Positions 32,554 through 45,610 of a DNA stretch of 64,000 nt are shown here, in pieces (position 1 is the first letter of the stretch; each line of letters begins with the position of its first letter). The notes under the pieces are model-generated. The model was given only the letters and a program-made list of their open reading frames with translations, was not told where the DNA came from and searched no databases. A program made the translations under genes and the position numbers. The stretch is from Malus domestica (Eukaryota > Streptophyta > Magnoliopsida > Rosales > Rosaceae), in NCBI RefSeq assembly GCF_042453785.1, contig NC_091675.1:5034501-5098500 (forward strand), read 5' to 3'.

Positions 32554-34747
32554 TGTAACGACCCGTCCCTAAATTTTAAGGTTTTAATAATTTTAATTTG
32601 TGAATTTATGAAAATGCCCTTCAAAACAAATATGTTGATTGCTTTGTCGTGTCACATAAGATTCGTTTTCTTGGCGTATTCTCGTAGTACTCATCCCTAC
32701 GAACACGTGGGCGTAAATGGAACACAATTTGGAGTTATTAACAAACGAAGTTGGGGACAAAATAGTAAATTGATTAATTTCTATAAGGCTCTAGATTTTT
32801 GGAGCCAAATCCGAAAAGCCACGTGTGTGGTTGAGATTGAAGGAAAGGAGAGATGATCGGTGGAGATGGAAAATAAAGGAGAGGTGAGGACCAATTGGGA
32901 GAAGGGAGAGGGTGAGTGACCAATTAGAGAAAAGAAAAAGGAGGGGAAATGAGAGAAATGAGGAGCACATGATAACCCTTGACCCGATTCCTCCCCGCCG
33001 ACCCGACTTGGTTTCTACACAACCCGGTGGTGATTCCGACGATTTCCCGGCGAATTGACCGTTGCCACCACCTAAAATCAACCCCACGACCTCCTTTTTT
33101 CACGTTACACCTAAAAATCGAGGGATTTGGGCCTTAATTTGTGAAGATCGAAGGCACAGCTTCAAGGGTACCCACGACGATGAATCTGTCATTCCTGCAA
33201 CGTTTTCGTTCAATTGCCACCACCAACATACTTCCCTTGAGTCCAGGAACAAAGCCGACCCTTTATAGGGTTTCCGACGGGTTTTAGTGAAATTGAAGCT
33301 TTTTTCCGGCCAAATTGGTGTTGGTCACAGGTATGAAAGTTGCTCCACACATCGAGATTTTAATTCCTGTAAAATTTGATAATTTTTTGAGTTATTGGAT
33401 TTTCCGGCAAGTCAGGTGGCCGACCGCCACACGTGGCGGCGTGTGAAGGAAAAACCCGAGGTTCCTCAACGTACTAAATTCAAATCCACCATCCGTTTTC
33501 CAAAATTATAACGTTTTAGTAGAGTTTTACTAATAGGCTCCTAATTGTGTTTAGGTGCGTTGGCAAGAAGTGATCACATTCTCGATAGTTCGAGCGGCTT
33601 TCGGGCAATGGAAAACTAGTGGGTGGACCCCTTCATAACTTATATATTTTTATAAAATATTGGCCTAGCATGCATTTCATATTTCGTGCATTTAATATGT
33701 TTTACATTATGCTTTCCCGATTTCTATAATTATGGTTTATATAGAATTCATGATTTAATTAAGTTGCTTTACAAAATATTATGATTTATTGAAATTACGT
33801 TTTTATGAGCAGATATGAATTATTGGATTTGCGTATATGGATTTTTATGGATTTCAATTATGATTTACGAATATAGATTTATTATGGTTATGAAGATGGT
33901 TTGAGCTTTGATACAAGTTTTGAGTTATGTTTTCGATACTTACCTAGTGGGTTATCATACGGCACATCCGCACACCACATGTATTGTCTATGGCCATAGG
34001 ACACAGATGATGGAGGAGTGAAATATGATATATTATATACCCCCAGCTTCACCGCCGAAAGCGGTGTCAGACAACTTCACTAGTTGCGGCTAGTGTCGAT
34101 GTGGATGTATGCTATTTGATTATACTTTACCTGCGGGTGATGGACAAGTTATTCAGCTTCACCTTCGGGTGATGGACATATACTGCCTTCGGGCGACTAT
34201 GATACCCCAGTTGAGTACTTCACTGATGACATTTACAAATTTTCCTTCTGGCAACGTTTTCAATATTTTAAGAATGGTTTTACACATATCAATTTTACAA
34301 ACATCTTTCATTGCATGCTAGGATTTTCATAAAACCTACTATGTAGTATTACATATATGTTTTCAGAACATGGGGTTATTATGTTAAAAAATAAAATGTT
34401 TTCCTATTATTAGTATTATTATAAACTCTGGTCTACTCACCTTTTTTGGTTTTGCGCCCCCTTAGGAATTAGGATTGAGACACATAATTCCAGCGTCAGG
34501 GCACTTCAGTTTAGTTATCCTCAAGTTTTCTCTGTATAGGTATCATTTTCTTGTTCATATATTTTCTTAGTAATCCTTTCATATTATTCTTAGTAGTTGT
34601 ATGCTCTGAACACGATTTTGCATCGGTTTATATCTTTCTAATTAAATATTTTATCGGTAAGCATGTTCAAAATGGTTTCGTCACCCTCAGGTGTCGACCA
34701 ACACGTGTCTACCTGGTATGTGGGGATATTGGGGTTGGGGCGTGTCA
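32554..34747 (+). mobile_element. Ty3/gypsy-type solo LTR, about 2.2 kb
   Basis: Starts TGTAACGACCCGTCCCTAAA and ends GGGGTTGGGGCGTGTCA, the TG...CA borders and phrases I associate with gypsy LTRs in Rosaceae. The flanking 5-mers are AAAAT (32549-32553) and AAAAC (34748-34752), a near match to a 5-bp duplication. It contains no coding sequence, primer site or second LTR, so it appears to be a solo LTR left by recombination. It separates the two cyclin genes. Confidence 0.65.
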
Positions 34748-36523
34748 AAAACCATTTCCTGATTGTTCTCTCTACTTCCAGCAACTCCTCTCTATCTTTG
34801 TTGGGTCTGTCTCCTTCTCGACTATTTTTTTATGATATTCTCGATGTCTTCCCCCACCTCTCCCATGCCCACCAATTCCTTGCGGTGGCTACTCCACCAA
34901 ACGTCCGATGAATCTTTTCATTTTTCTTCTCTTGTGCGTGATAGGGACTTGCTGTTAAGAGGCAAAACTAAGCGGCATCGTTGACCTCATAAGCGACTTG
35001 TTGCTGAAGTCCAAAATGGAGTCAAATGGATTTTGTTTTGGGTTGGGTTGTTGATTGAAGGCAATGTTTGCTTTTGCAATCCTGCTTAACTTCTATATGT
35101 AGGAGAAGGGAGAAGGAGGTTTAGAGTAGTGGTTGAGTGGTGGTGCTGATACTATCTCGGTTGAATCAGTTGAATGGGTGTAGAAATATATTTAATTTTT
35201 ATTTTCTTTTATTTTGTATAAGGGGTAAAATAGGAATTACAGATAAAGTTTTTTTTTTTTAGCTGGGTGTAGAAAGAGTTTGGTTGGGTCTAAAAAAAAT
35301 TACCCCAAAAAAAAAATGTATTTAAAAAAAAAAACCTTGCCATTTATTCCTTCCTCAAATTCCTATAAATTAAAAACATTGCGTCTATGCATGAGTTGTA
35401 TGTCAAAATCATTCTATTAGATGAGATTAAAAAAACCTTTTTAATTATACAGAAATTCGGTGGACTAAACCAATTCCATTAACAAAAATTGATAAGGAAC
35501 AACAAAAGTGGGATTTCTCAGCTCCATTCAATTTCATCCGCTGAAATTTGAGCCAATTTTTTTATTTTTTATTTTCGGGTAAAAATGTTAAATTAAAGAA
35601 AAGCCTCCGTAATATGATTTTTTCTACGAAGATTTATCAATTCGAAAAGGTTAAAATCGTCAATTAAGCTTGTACAATCCTTTGTAATTTTCTCATCAGA
35701 TGGCAGAAATGAGTGTCCACAAGGTCTAAGAAACACATGGTAGCTGAGGAGAGAGAGTTGAAATAAATATATACAATTTTAATTTTGAAATAATATTGGC
35801 AAAAAAAAGAAGTGAAATATTATTACTTTTTTTTTGGTGGGTCTTTCTTTTTGTTGGAATGGTGAGTCAAAATAGAATATTATCTTAACATTGAGAATAA
35901 ATTTATTAATGTCTTAAAAACTTCGATAATTGTAAAATTAAAAAATATAGAAGAGAAAAAATGCTTGACGAAAATTCAAGCAAAATTCTAAAATTTCAAA
36001 AAATTGAACCAAAATTGAAGCAAGGGCGAACCAAAGGTACCGTTTGGTACGTGAGACGGGATGAAACCGAGTGGGACGATGCGTTCTGTCCCACGTTTGG
36101 TGCGCCTAAAACGGGTGGAACACGCTGTTTCACGGAGACGAATTTTGGGTGAATTTTCGTTCCACCTCACCGTTTTGGAACGACTCGTTCAACATCTGTG
36201 GAACACAAAATTATAACATCTCCGTCTCCTTCTTCTTCCTCCTTGTTTCCATCCAAGGGCATCATTGCTCCCTCTCCGTTCCTTCCCGTCTTGTCTTGTC
36301 CCGTCTAGTCCCATTTCGTTCCGTCCCGTTTGCATACGATTCCAAAATTTTTGGAAACAGCAGAAACCCAGAGGCGCCAACTTTACTTTTTCAAAATGGC
36401 GCTCTCATTTTACTCACTACAAAACTCTCTCTCCTCCCTCACATTCACCCCGAAGAACCCTCTCTCTCTCTCTGAGTCTCCGACCCAAAACCTCGGGACT
36501 CACAGATTCAAACAGCGCCAGCC
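34748..36523. other. Spacer upstream of the second cyclin
   Basis: No gene supported. AT-rich with poly-A/T runs. Positions 36035-36350 contain a repeat-like segment rich in GGGACGG/CCGTCCC words (GGTACCGTTTGGTACGTGAG at the left), which may be a MITE, but I could not match its right end. The 5' UTR of the cyclin lies in the last 150 bp; it shares ATGGCGCTCTC with the UTR of the first cyclin. Confidence 0.45.
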
Positions 36524-38744
36524 ATGGCGGACAAGGAGAACTGCCTGCGCTTCACGAGGTCGATAAAGAGGAGGGCCGAGGCTGCAGTGACCCCGGAGCA
36601 GCGGGCCACCAAAAAACGCGTGGTGTTGGGAGAGCTCCCGAATGCCGTCGTTCCGGCGAATAAAGTGTCCGGGGCGGAGAAGCAGATCCAGAAACGCGGC
36701 GCCAAAGGCAAGGCGAAGAAAGCAGTGCCCCTGACCAAAACGATACAGCAGCCGGAGACGGCCAAGGACGTTGATGCGGCGTCGGATGACCCCCAAATGT
36801 GTGCGCCGTATGCTCGTGACATTTATGAGTATCTTCAGAAGCTCGAGGTAAAGGGTTATCGAATTGCAGCTTTCGTTTTTAAATTAGAATTTATTGGAAA
36901 ATTGGGAGCTGGGTTTTGTTGATTTTTGGGTTCTTAATTTATCTGTGGGTTCTGGTTGCATTGAAATTTGAATTAGGGATAAAGGCTTAAGCTTTCTGGT
37001 GATTAGTTTATGTCATTTTTTATTAGCTAAAGATTAAGCTATATATAGGAACTTCTGGAATATCTGTAGTCTGGCCTTGGTTTGAAGTGGAATTTACTGG
37101 AAAATTGGAGGTGAGTTTTGTTAATTTTTCGGCTCTCAATTTACTAGTGGTTCTTCTGGTTGCTCTGAAATTTGAATTAAGGATAAAGGCTGAAGCTTTC
37201 TGGTGATAGTTTATGCAACTTTTGATTAGCAAAAAGTTTGAAGCTTAATTTAGTAAGTCTCATAGTCTCTGTATTTTGTTTTAGTTTGAATTGGAATTTG
37301 GGGGTTATTTTGGGTTTTGGGGTATCTGGGCTAATGGTGATGATCGGTTAACATTCAGGAGGATGAAGATCGAAGACCTTCACCCGATTACATGACAAAG
37401 ATTCAAAAGGATGTCACTGCCAATATGAGAGGAGTCTTAGTGGACTGGTTGGTTGATGTTGCAGAGGAATGTGAACTCCTTTCTGACACTCTTTTCCTCA
37501 CCGTTATGTATATTGATAGATTCCTATCTGTGAATGTTCTCAATCGGAAGAGGCTTCAGTTACTCGGTGTTTCTTCAATGCTCATTGCCTCGTAAGTCCC
37601 CAAATCAAAGAAATTTTAAGTCATGTTTCTTATTGCTAGAGATCCAAATTGGTAATCTTTTGGTTAATGTGGCAAACAGAAAGTATGAAGGGATCAGCCC
37701 TCCACATGTAGAACAATTTTGCTACATAACTGATAATAGGTATGATAGGGACGAGGTAAACTTTCGTATATCTTTTCCTCATCTTAGATTTTAATTTCTT
37801 GCATCTCATTCGGTTTTGTAATTGTAGAAGTTAGTTGATACTTATTTTCATTGAAGGTGTTAGCAATGGAGGCTGATATACTGAAGTCCTTAAATTTCAA
37901 CTTGGGAAATCCGACAATAAAGACATTACTAAGGTAAGAAGTCTTGGTACTGATGTTCTTGGACAGTTTTTATCATATTCTACTGAGGTGCTGAGTTTGA
38001 CAGCTTATCAGACTGATTAAAGTTCCTTCTCGTTTTGGTTTGCAGGAGATTCACTACATTTGCTCAAGAGAGCTACAAAGTAAGCAAAACCTCTGTCTCT
38101 CTGGCATGTGAATGTGCTACTTGGTGTTGCGGGTCAGTTCATGTGAGAAGCTAATTAATTGCTTTGTTCTTTTTATAGGATCCTAATCTACAGTTAGAAT
38201 TTTTGGGATACTACCTGGCAGAGTTAAGTTTGTTAGATTATGAATGTGTTAAGTTTTTGCCTTCTTTGGTGGCTGCGTCGGTTACATTTCTTGCAAGATT
38301 TATGATCCGACCGAAGGACCATCCTTGGGTAAGTAACTCGTTGGAGAATTTTAACATCATTCAACTCAAAGTATTGAAGGCAATCGCTGAGTCATTTCAT
38401 TCTTGCAGACTTTGTCCCTGCAACGATATTCTGGATATAAACCAGCTGATTTGAAGGAATGCGTTCTTCTCATATACGACTTGCATTGTAATAAAAGAGG
38501 AGCGTCTCTACAATCCATAAGAGCAAAGTACAAACAGCATAAGGTATATTCAGGCTAAAATGTTTAACCCTACTGATTTTGATTTCATTATCCACACCAG
38601 AGGGATGTTCTGAATTGCGTTGTTTTCTTGAAACAGTTCAAATGCGTCGCAACCATTTCTTCTCCTGCAGAAGTACCATCTAACTATTTTGAAGATCCGA
38701 AAGAATTTAACTTTAGCTGTGAGATGAATCCGGGAGGCAGTTAG
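36524..38744 (+). CDS. CYCA3: A3-type cyclin, 378 aa (paralogue 2)
   Basis: Exons 36524-36847, 37359-37591, 37680-37755, 37857-37933, 38046-38079, 38179-38328, 38409-38543 and 38637-38744. Exons 2-7 have exactly the same lengths (233, 76, 77, 34, 150, 135) as in the first cyclin, strong support for both models. Starts [14 protein letters not shown] destruction box RVVLGELPN is at residues 32-40. The A-type cyclin box has [22 protein letters not shown] and MYIDRFLS; the C-terminal box has [17 protein letters not shown]. The CDK partner is presumably CDKA. The N-terminus has a lysine-rich stretch that may serve as a nuclear signal. Intron 1 contains a local duplication of a segment with TTTACTGGAAAATTGG-like words. 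The frame is intact. Confidence 0.92.
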
Positions 38745-39356
38745 TTTGTCAAAATCCGTTCTGATGATGCAGCTGCTTACGTTAATCGTTGTGATATAAT
38801 TTCGTAGGGTTTCAACTCTCAATGGTTTTGCTTAGAAAGTCCCCACTACCAGTAGGGTTTTAGTTTTCTTTGATCGTAGGTTATTTGTTAGTCGAGAGAA
38901 GTTAGGTTGATGCTTAAAGGGTGTGAAAGCTTGTAATATTCCATGTGTTTTCAATCCCTAGAAATTTAGAAATGGTGTTTATAAATCCCAGTCTCGTATT
39001 TTATCTTTTTTTCCTCCTTTTGTTTCACTCGCATTCTGCTTGATAGATTTGAATCAGGCAATTCAACACAATAAGCTACACATAATTGCAGACCTCGGTG
39101 TTGACAAGTTTACAACAATAGCGCCCTCTGCATTCAAGTTCTAATTCCGTGTTTTGATTAAATGATAATATCGCTTGAACAAATAGTGTTAATGCTATTT
39201 ATTCTTGAAATAGCATTCCATACTTAAATTGTGAAATAATAATAGAGTGGTGTTGTATTTCCATGCTTCATAAAAAGTGAAAACGCAGATACTCTTTCCT
39301 CACCCACCAATATTCCCAAAACAACCTGACATAATTTTTTGTTAGATTTAAAAAAG
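38745..39356. other. 3' flank of the second cyclin
   Basis: 3' UTR followed by AT-rich spacer. No gene or clear element until the MITE at 39357. Confidence 0.5.
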
Positions 39357-39495
39357 TTATATTTGAAAACTTTGAGTTTTAACGATAAGGACAAAATAAA
39401 GGGTAATGTGAATAGTACCAAGATTGATTTTTTAGTGTAAAAATATGATTTTTCGTTAAAGTAAACAGTACCGGGAGCTTTTCGTTAAAGCTCCC
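39357..39495. repeat. MITE family B, copy 2
   Basis: Clearly homologous to 18648-18801: same order of GAAAACTTTGAGTTTTAACG, GTGAATAGTACCAAG and AGTACCGGGAGC words. It lies directly upstream of a LINE insertion. Confidence 0.75.
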
Positions 39496-39518
39496 TTATT
39501 AAGACCTTAGTTAGTTAC

Positions 39519-39802
39519 AGCAATGGAGGATGGGTTAGGTTTACACCATGTTTGGTTCTAGAGGGGTTAGGTTTCATGTTCCCCCTCGTTTCTTTGTAGT
39601 ATTCTCGTTTTTTTTTTCTAGAAGAGTAAGGTTTATGTCCTCCCTTTTTTCTAGTGTATTCCTTTTTGTTGTCTCTGTTTTTTGAGGGGTAAGATTTATG
39701 TCCCCCCCTGACTAGGTGTAACTTGTTTTTTCGTTATCAATAAAATTACCCTCGTACCGTCGAGGTTTTTCAAAAAAAAAAAAAAAGCAATGGAGGATGG
39801 GT
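39519..39802 (+). mobile_element. 5'-truncated L1 LINE tail with 17-bp target duplication
   Basis: AGCAATGGAGGATGGGT occurs at 39519-39535 and 39786-39802. Between them is a 250-bp LINE 3' end with TATCAATAAAATTACCCTCG and a poly(A) run of about 15 at 39771-39785. Perfect duplication and an intact tail point to a relatively young insertion. No coding sequence remains. Confidence 0.9.
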
Positions 39803-40639
39803 GCCATTCTCACTGACGTGAATTTGTACTCATCATCTCTTTACACCCCAAGCCAAACTGCCATGGACACCCCCAAACCCTCAACCCAACCGCAACACCC
39901 CCCAAAACCACGCCACACCGACACCCAGTTCCCCGCCTCGGTAGCCACCCATCGCAATACCACCACGCCTCAAAACTGCTCCGGTGCATAATCTCTATCA
40001 TTATCCATTTTAATATAAATTTTCTGTGGAATCTTCCATGAAATCCTCTGTGAAAACCTCATGACGATCATTCTAACAACTCACTCAATATTGCGTTCGC
40101 CTTCCTCCACTTTGGTTCCTTGGTAACCAAAGAATATGAAACCAGTAAATGCAAGGATGGGAAAACCAAAACCACCAGATCCTATTGCAATGACGGATAC
40201 AAATACAATTCCTGACAAGAATTTTTCATTGTATTGGAATGTTCACTAAGATGAAAGCAATCACCAACTTCTCACTATGATGTTTTAAGTATACAACTAA
40301 TAATTATGTGGCAAAACTTGATTGGTTGGTCTTTAGGTCTTTAAGGGTCGTTTTACACGGATGAATTTATCAATAAAATTATTATTTCCAAATAGGTGAG
40401 AAAATAAGACAATTGAATGAGCTTAGCAGCACTAATAATATTAAGTGACACCTGAAAAAATCGACCGTTTTGATGTCATTTAACGCATACAATCCAGAAA
40501 TAATTGGTAATCGGTGAGAAATTTAAGATGTCACATATTAAGATATAAAGCTTATATTCTATGTTACAATCCAACATGACCAAAAAAAAAAAAGAAAAAG
40601 GAACAGAAAAGTTCAAGGTAAATCATTAAAGTTGACGTT
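39803..40639. other. Spacer downstream of HOS15, no gene seen
   Basis: A C-rich stretch (39840-39990) is followed by AT-rich sequence. A run of A at about 40580-40600 lies just beyond the HOS15 stop codon and could be part of its 3' UTR region. No recognisable feature. Confidence 0.45.
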
Positions 40640-43600
40640 CTACATTCGGAAATCCATGACACATACTATGTTGTTAGCAAAACATGCCGCAACCTTATCG
40701 CCTTCCTTGTTCCAACAAACTTCAAATATCCCACCATTTCCTGTGTATGTTTTTACAATTTTGCCTTCCTTCACGGACCATATGTGCATGCACTTATCCA
40801 TTGATCCACTCGCCAAGTACTCACCATCTGGGCTGAATGCAACAGAGTATACCGGATCCCTACGATTGCCATAAGGACGGTCAGTAGATTGCAAATACAA
40901 CAAGTTAACAACGAAAACATTACACTCTCATCGACAAGTAAACATAACGCTATGCTCAAATATGAAAATTTTACAAGTGGCTCTTGTGTTTGTTGGTTTG
41001 AAATTGAATTCATTTTGCCTCATTTTGTTTTCAGGTTTAATACAGTAAGGGCTGTTAGCAGCCATATGGTATGGCTAGGAAGTACCTGTGGCCATCGAAG
41101 CTGTAGAGAAGTCTCCCTTGTTCCACATCCCATAGTTTTATAGTTGAGTCAAAGGAAGCACTGGTCCACATAAAATTTTGAGGAACATAAGGAATGTATA
41201 AATAAGGAAACAGCATCTACCCTTTTAAGCCAATGACTGAAACAAACGCGAGTAATCATGCATGCAGAAACACATATAGAAAAGGCGTTCACCACTACAA
41301 ATCATGTAATATGATTAAACCAACAAGGGTGCAAGTACTTTGGCTCCACTTCCATGCATTCCAAAGGAGCCGCAGATTTACCTTGCTAGCACTAACTGCT
41401 GATTGGGATTATTTGTGCCTGGTCCTGTAGGACTCCATCGTATAGTATATATCTCCTGAAAATAATGCATCCATCACAAATTGTGACCTGGGATACTTTT
41501 CAACAAATTCACAAACAGAAACAAGCAGGTACCTTAACATGTTCCTTCAAATCATGCAAATATTTGTCCTGCTTCGTACTCCATATCTGCATGAAAAGAT
41601 GAGTTTTCGGCACATTCAAGAAACCGACAATAATGAGAAACCCTTGAAACAACTGTTTTGTATTAAGGAGACATTAATAGGGTGTCAACGTATTGTAATC
41701 AGGAAACCCGTCACACGAGTGTAATATCATGCAACGTTACAGATTGGACATTTGAAAACAAAAGCATGTCAAATGTCTAGTTCACCTTAGCGGTATAATC
41801 ATCAGAGCAAGAAGCCAACAAGGTCCCGGTTGGATCCCACTTAATAGCATTAACTTCGCCCTGAAACAGTAAAACTATGTAAGAATAAGCCAAGTGTATG
41901 TAGCTCTTGAAATTCATGCCTCCTCAAGTTATTTTATTTCACACGTATTCCCTAATGGGCAGCATCAAATGTATCATGACTCGTCAGGCACTCACTCATA
42001 ATATCATACACCTTGGAATGGGCATAGCAGAGTGCTAATTGGTCTATTTTATAACTGTAAACATTGTGTTTAATTCAAAAATTGACATAGTAACTAAAAA
42101 GCAAGGAGATACTAGAAGATTGGTTTGTTGAATTCTAGAACAAACCTGATGCCCTGAGAAAGTTTTGATTGGTTGGATCTCTCCAACCTTGCAAACATGT
42201 ATCAAAGTATCGGTGGAGCAAGTTGCAAAAGAAATATTGTTCCGCCAATCAACATCCAGGGTTGGAGCTGAAAAATAATTTGTGGCTTGCTTAACATATT
42301 ACAGAAATTGAAATTGAACAAGCCAACCGTAGAATGGAGTGCAGTACCTGAATGAAATTCAAACTGCTGTTTCCATTCTCCGCTCTTTATGTCCCAAACA
42401 ATTGCTGTTTTATCCACACTGCCACTCAAAAGATAATCACCTTTCTTGTTCCATTTCAGAGAAAAGATTGGGCCTTTATGTCTGGTTAATGTAGTCTTTA
42501 ACTCTCCTGCATAAAAATGTCATCAGTAATTAGAAGTAAATTAATGTTAAGAAGAACTTAGGGATAAGCGCATGCTATTTAAAATCAACTCGACATTACA
42601 TTCACCAGACTTTACTCGCAAGCATGTTACGACGGTTAACATAACAACTCACCATCTTTACTCCATATTCTTGCTTGTCCATCATAAGAACCTGTAGCAA
42701 GCAACGTCCCATCACCCTACAAAATGACAAATGTTTTAGCAAATATATATTGTGAGAGAGTCATGTCAGGTTTTCAACTACAGAGGGTGATAAAAACTCA
42801 CATTCCAATCAAGTGTCGTCACGTCCTTGCTTTTCTCATTGGCTCTACCTTTGAAATGCTTCAACACTGCAACATTTGCAGGTTCATTTTGCATGCCAGA
42901 TCCACAACTGCCATCTGCAATGGTCCAAATTCGCGCCGTTGAATCTCCAGACCTACACAAATAATATACATCTTCCATGTTTACGCATGTGCCCCCACCT
43001 TTTATCTTACAAAGCTGTTGGCGTGAGTTGTTTTAGCTAAGGAATGTAATTATTAATTTATTTGTTTCCTTGTAGGATTTTATTTCCTATTACTATATGG
43101 TTCCACTCCTAAATTTAGCAAAAACAATATCTCAACTCAAGCCACTTCTTTTCGAGTCATTAAGGGATAAAACACAATATAAATCATTTGATGCTAATCT
43201 GCCCGGTTATGAAAGACAATATACTCACCCAGATGCAAGAAGGGAACCTGATGGACTCCATGCACAAGCAAAAACCTGCCAGGAATAAAGTAACAAGTTA
43301 CGTCAATCATACTTGATGAATTGAAAATTCTAAGAAAATGTACAACGCAGGGATATATCCAAACCTCAGAGGTATGGCCTTCTAGAACTGTTAAATCGCG
43401 ACTTGGAATTTCACAAGGCAAGGATGTTGAGATTGGAGTGATATCCATTGGTTCCACCCCTATTTCATATTCATGTGCAACTTAAAGTCTTAAACTTTAC
43501 AATTGGGAAGCTTAAACAGATATAAAGACGCGAAATTTACCCCCAGAAGTTTCATTTTCTTCAGGTTCCAACTTCTCCATCAAATTACAATCCTCCTCGT

Positions 43601-44284
43601 GTGTCTTCTCCTCAACTTTACCAATTTCTTGCTCTTTGTCCTTCTCCAGCTTATCGTCTCCATCCTCCCCTTCTTCTTTTTCCTTATCTCTCCTCTCCTC
43701 CTCTACTTCCCTCCCATTCTCCCTTCCACCTTCCTCCTTGCTCACATTCCTCTCAATCGCCGCGGCGTTCATCCTATCCTTCTTCTCCCTCACCATTTTC
43801 TGCAACTGGTATGCATCTTTCGTGATGAGATCCAACGGTTGCAGAAACGACAAGTCTTCCTCCATCTCCGCATCACTCTGTAAACCTAACACAGCCACAC
43901 ATCAGCCCCAAACTCCACACTTCCAAATTCCGAAACCACGAAATTCAACAACGAATAAAAAAGAAAGCTACTTACATTGCTGCTCAAGTCCGCCTCCAGC
44001 TCCAGAAACTGAAGCCCTTTCTGGAGGAAAGTAACGAGCGCGCCCGGCGGAACTACATTTCCGTCGATCGAGCTTTTATCGATGCCCGCCTCGAATCCGA
44101 AAGCGTAAGCTGAGTGCGTGAAACCTGAAAAAATCGAGAAGCTAAATCAGTGAGCTTCGGAACAATTTGTAGCCAGAAAAATGAGTAATTGGAAGCAAAA
44201 TTGGAGAGGGAAAAGAAGGAGACCTGATTCGTGGAGGTAGCGGAAGACCAGGTAGTTCAATTCGGTGGAACTGAGGGAAAGCAT
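40640..44284 (-). CDS. HOS15: LisH/WD40 protein HOS15 (TBL1-like), 14 exons, 560 aa
   Basis: Exons (high to low): 44284-44224, 44124-43976, 43877-43541, 43459-43365, 43275-43229, 42952-42802, 42716-42653, 42506-42348, 42267-42146, 41860-41786, 41586-41533, 41455-41382, 41160-41086 and 40859-40640. Frame is continuous across all. The N-terminal LisH motif ([20 protein letters not shown]) is for dimerisation; residues about 70-180 form a highly charged Glu/Lys linker; WD40 repeats then run to the end (examples: [33 protein letters not shown]). The C-terminus is [10 protein letters not shown]. In Arabidopsis HOS15 recruits histone deacetylases, acts as a CUL4-DDB1 substrate receptor and restrains cold-response genes, so a nuclear chromatin role is expected. 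Slightly shorter than Arabidopsis HOS15 (about 613 aa), probably in the linker. Confidence 0.92.
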
Positions 44285-44948
44285 CGCCGGAAAAGTTCAA
44301 AGCTCAGCCTTCAAACCCTAGGGTTCAGGTAAAACCGCCAGTCCACCGCCTCAGTTGTTGTAACTCACTTTTCTTTTGGTCAGAGTTGTTGTAACTTACT
44401 GGCTGTGCAGAGAGAGGGATGGCCGTTGGGGGGCTGTTTGTGAAAGTGTCACGTGTTTTAACTGTAAGTAATAAATGAGGAGCATATCTGGCGCGGCTGG
44501 GCGCTTGTTAGTTATGTTGTAGTTGAGCGGCGGCAGCCGGCGTGGCGTTTTGGTTGGGTTGGGCCCATCTTGCATACCAAAAATTTGGGTCGGATTAACT
44601 CTGCACTAGAAGGATTCAGAAGTTTGGGCCAAAGTTTTTAGGTTCCTTTTACAGTTGGGCCAAACTTTAAACTAAAGAAAATAATTGCAGTTTTAGGCCA
44701 GCTGGACATAAAAAATTTGGCCTAATCGGATAATTGTTCGTCGGGATCATAAGGTATTCAAGAGATAGTCATGCGATAAAAAAAATCGAACTTAAATTTC
44801 TGTGATGAAGCTTGTTAGAATTTATGATCGATCGATTAGAGATGTCCTAAAACTACACCCCAAATATCTATAAGCGATTGATCTAAACTCTTTTGCTTCC
44901 AAGTCCATCCAAGAATTTCAAGACGTAGGCTTTCCATGCATGGCTCAT

Positions 44949-44951
<3 letters not shown>

Positions 44952-44985
<34 letters not shown>
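44952..44985. repeat. (GA)n microsatellite
   Basis: About 17 uninterrupted AG units. Likely polymorphic. Confidence 0.95.
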
Positions 44986-44988
<3 letters not shown>

Positions 44989-45524
44989 GTACCAGTCACG
45001 GTGGCGTATAAGACAAGCAAAAAATGGTCGTCAGAGCTTGGATCTTTGAATAAATGGGTGGATGCCATGTCTTGGCGCTTCATTGGGAAGGAAAGGAATT
45101 CTCAAATAAAGCATGAAAAGGAAGACAGATTTTTCAATGTGATTGGTATACAGAGTGGTATACCATGTGTTATTATGTAAATAATGAGATATGTGTGCTA
45201 AAAAGTTAATAACTTAAAAATAAAATTTATCATCATTTTTATTAAAACACATGATGAATGGTGTACTACTTGTATTTTCGTGAACGAAAATTTCTCAAAA
45301 TGGACGAAAGGAGAATAAAAACTTTGGAAAAGACTCGCGCACGCATGATTTGACCACTCAAAGTAATCCTCTACTTTAAGCAAATAATTGAGATATATTA
45401 TAATTTATCTGTCTCCGTAAATAACAAAGAAAAAGAAAAAAGATTTGAATTATTGTATAGTTGCAAATTCGTATGGTAACCTTTTGCATGAAGAAGGAAA
45501 GTCCTTGTTCTTTGGATGCATATG

Positions 45525-45610
45525 AGGATGATGATTTCACACTTTCCAATGTTGTAAAAAGCAAATATGAGGGTGATGGTTTCACACTTTCCAATGTTGT
45601 AAAAAAGCAA
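45525..45610. repeat. Tandem duplication, two units of about 48 bp
   Basis: TTTCACACTTTCCAATGTTG with flanking ATGAxGATGAT/GTGATGG occurs twice in a row. Non-coding. Confidence 0.8.

Noticed and set aside
36035-36350. Segment rich in GGGACGG/CCGTCCC considered as a MITE
   Set aside because: Only one plausible terminus (GGTACCGTTTGGTACG) was found, so it is mentioned as repeat-like in the spacer entry only.
43503-43883. 126-codon plus-strand frame
   Set aside because: Antisense of the HOS15 exon encoding the charged linker; composition artefact.
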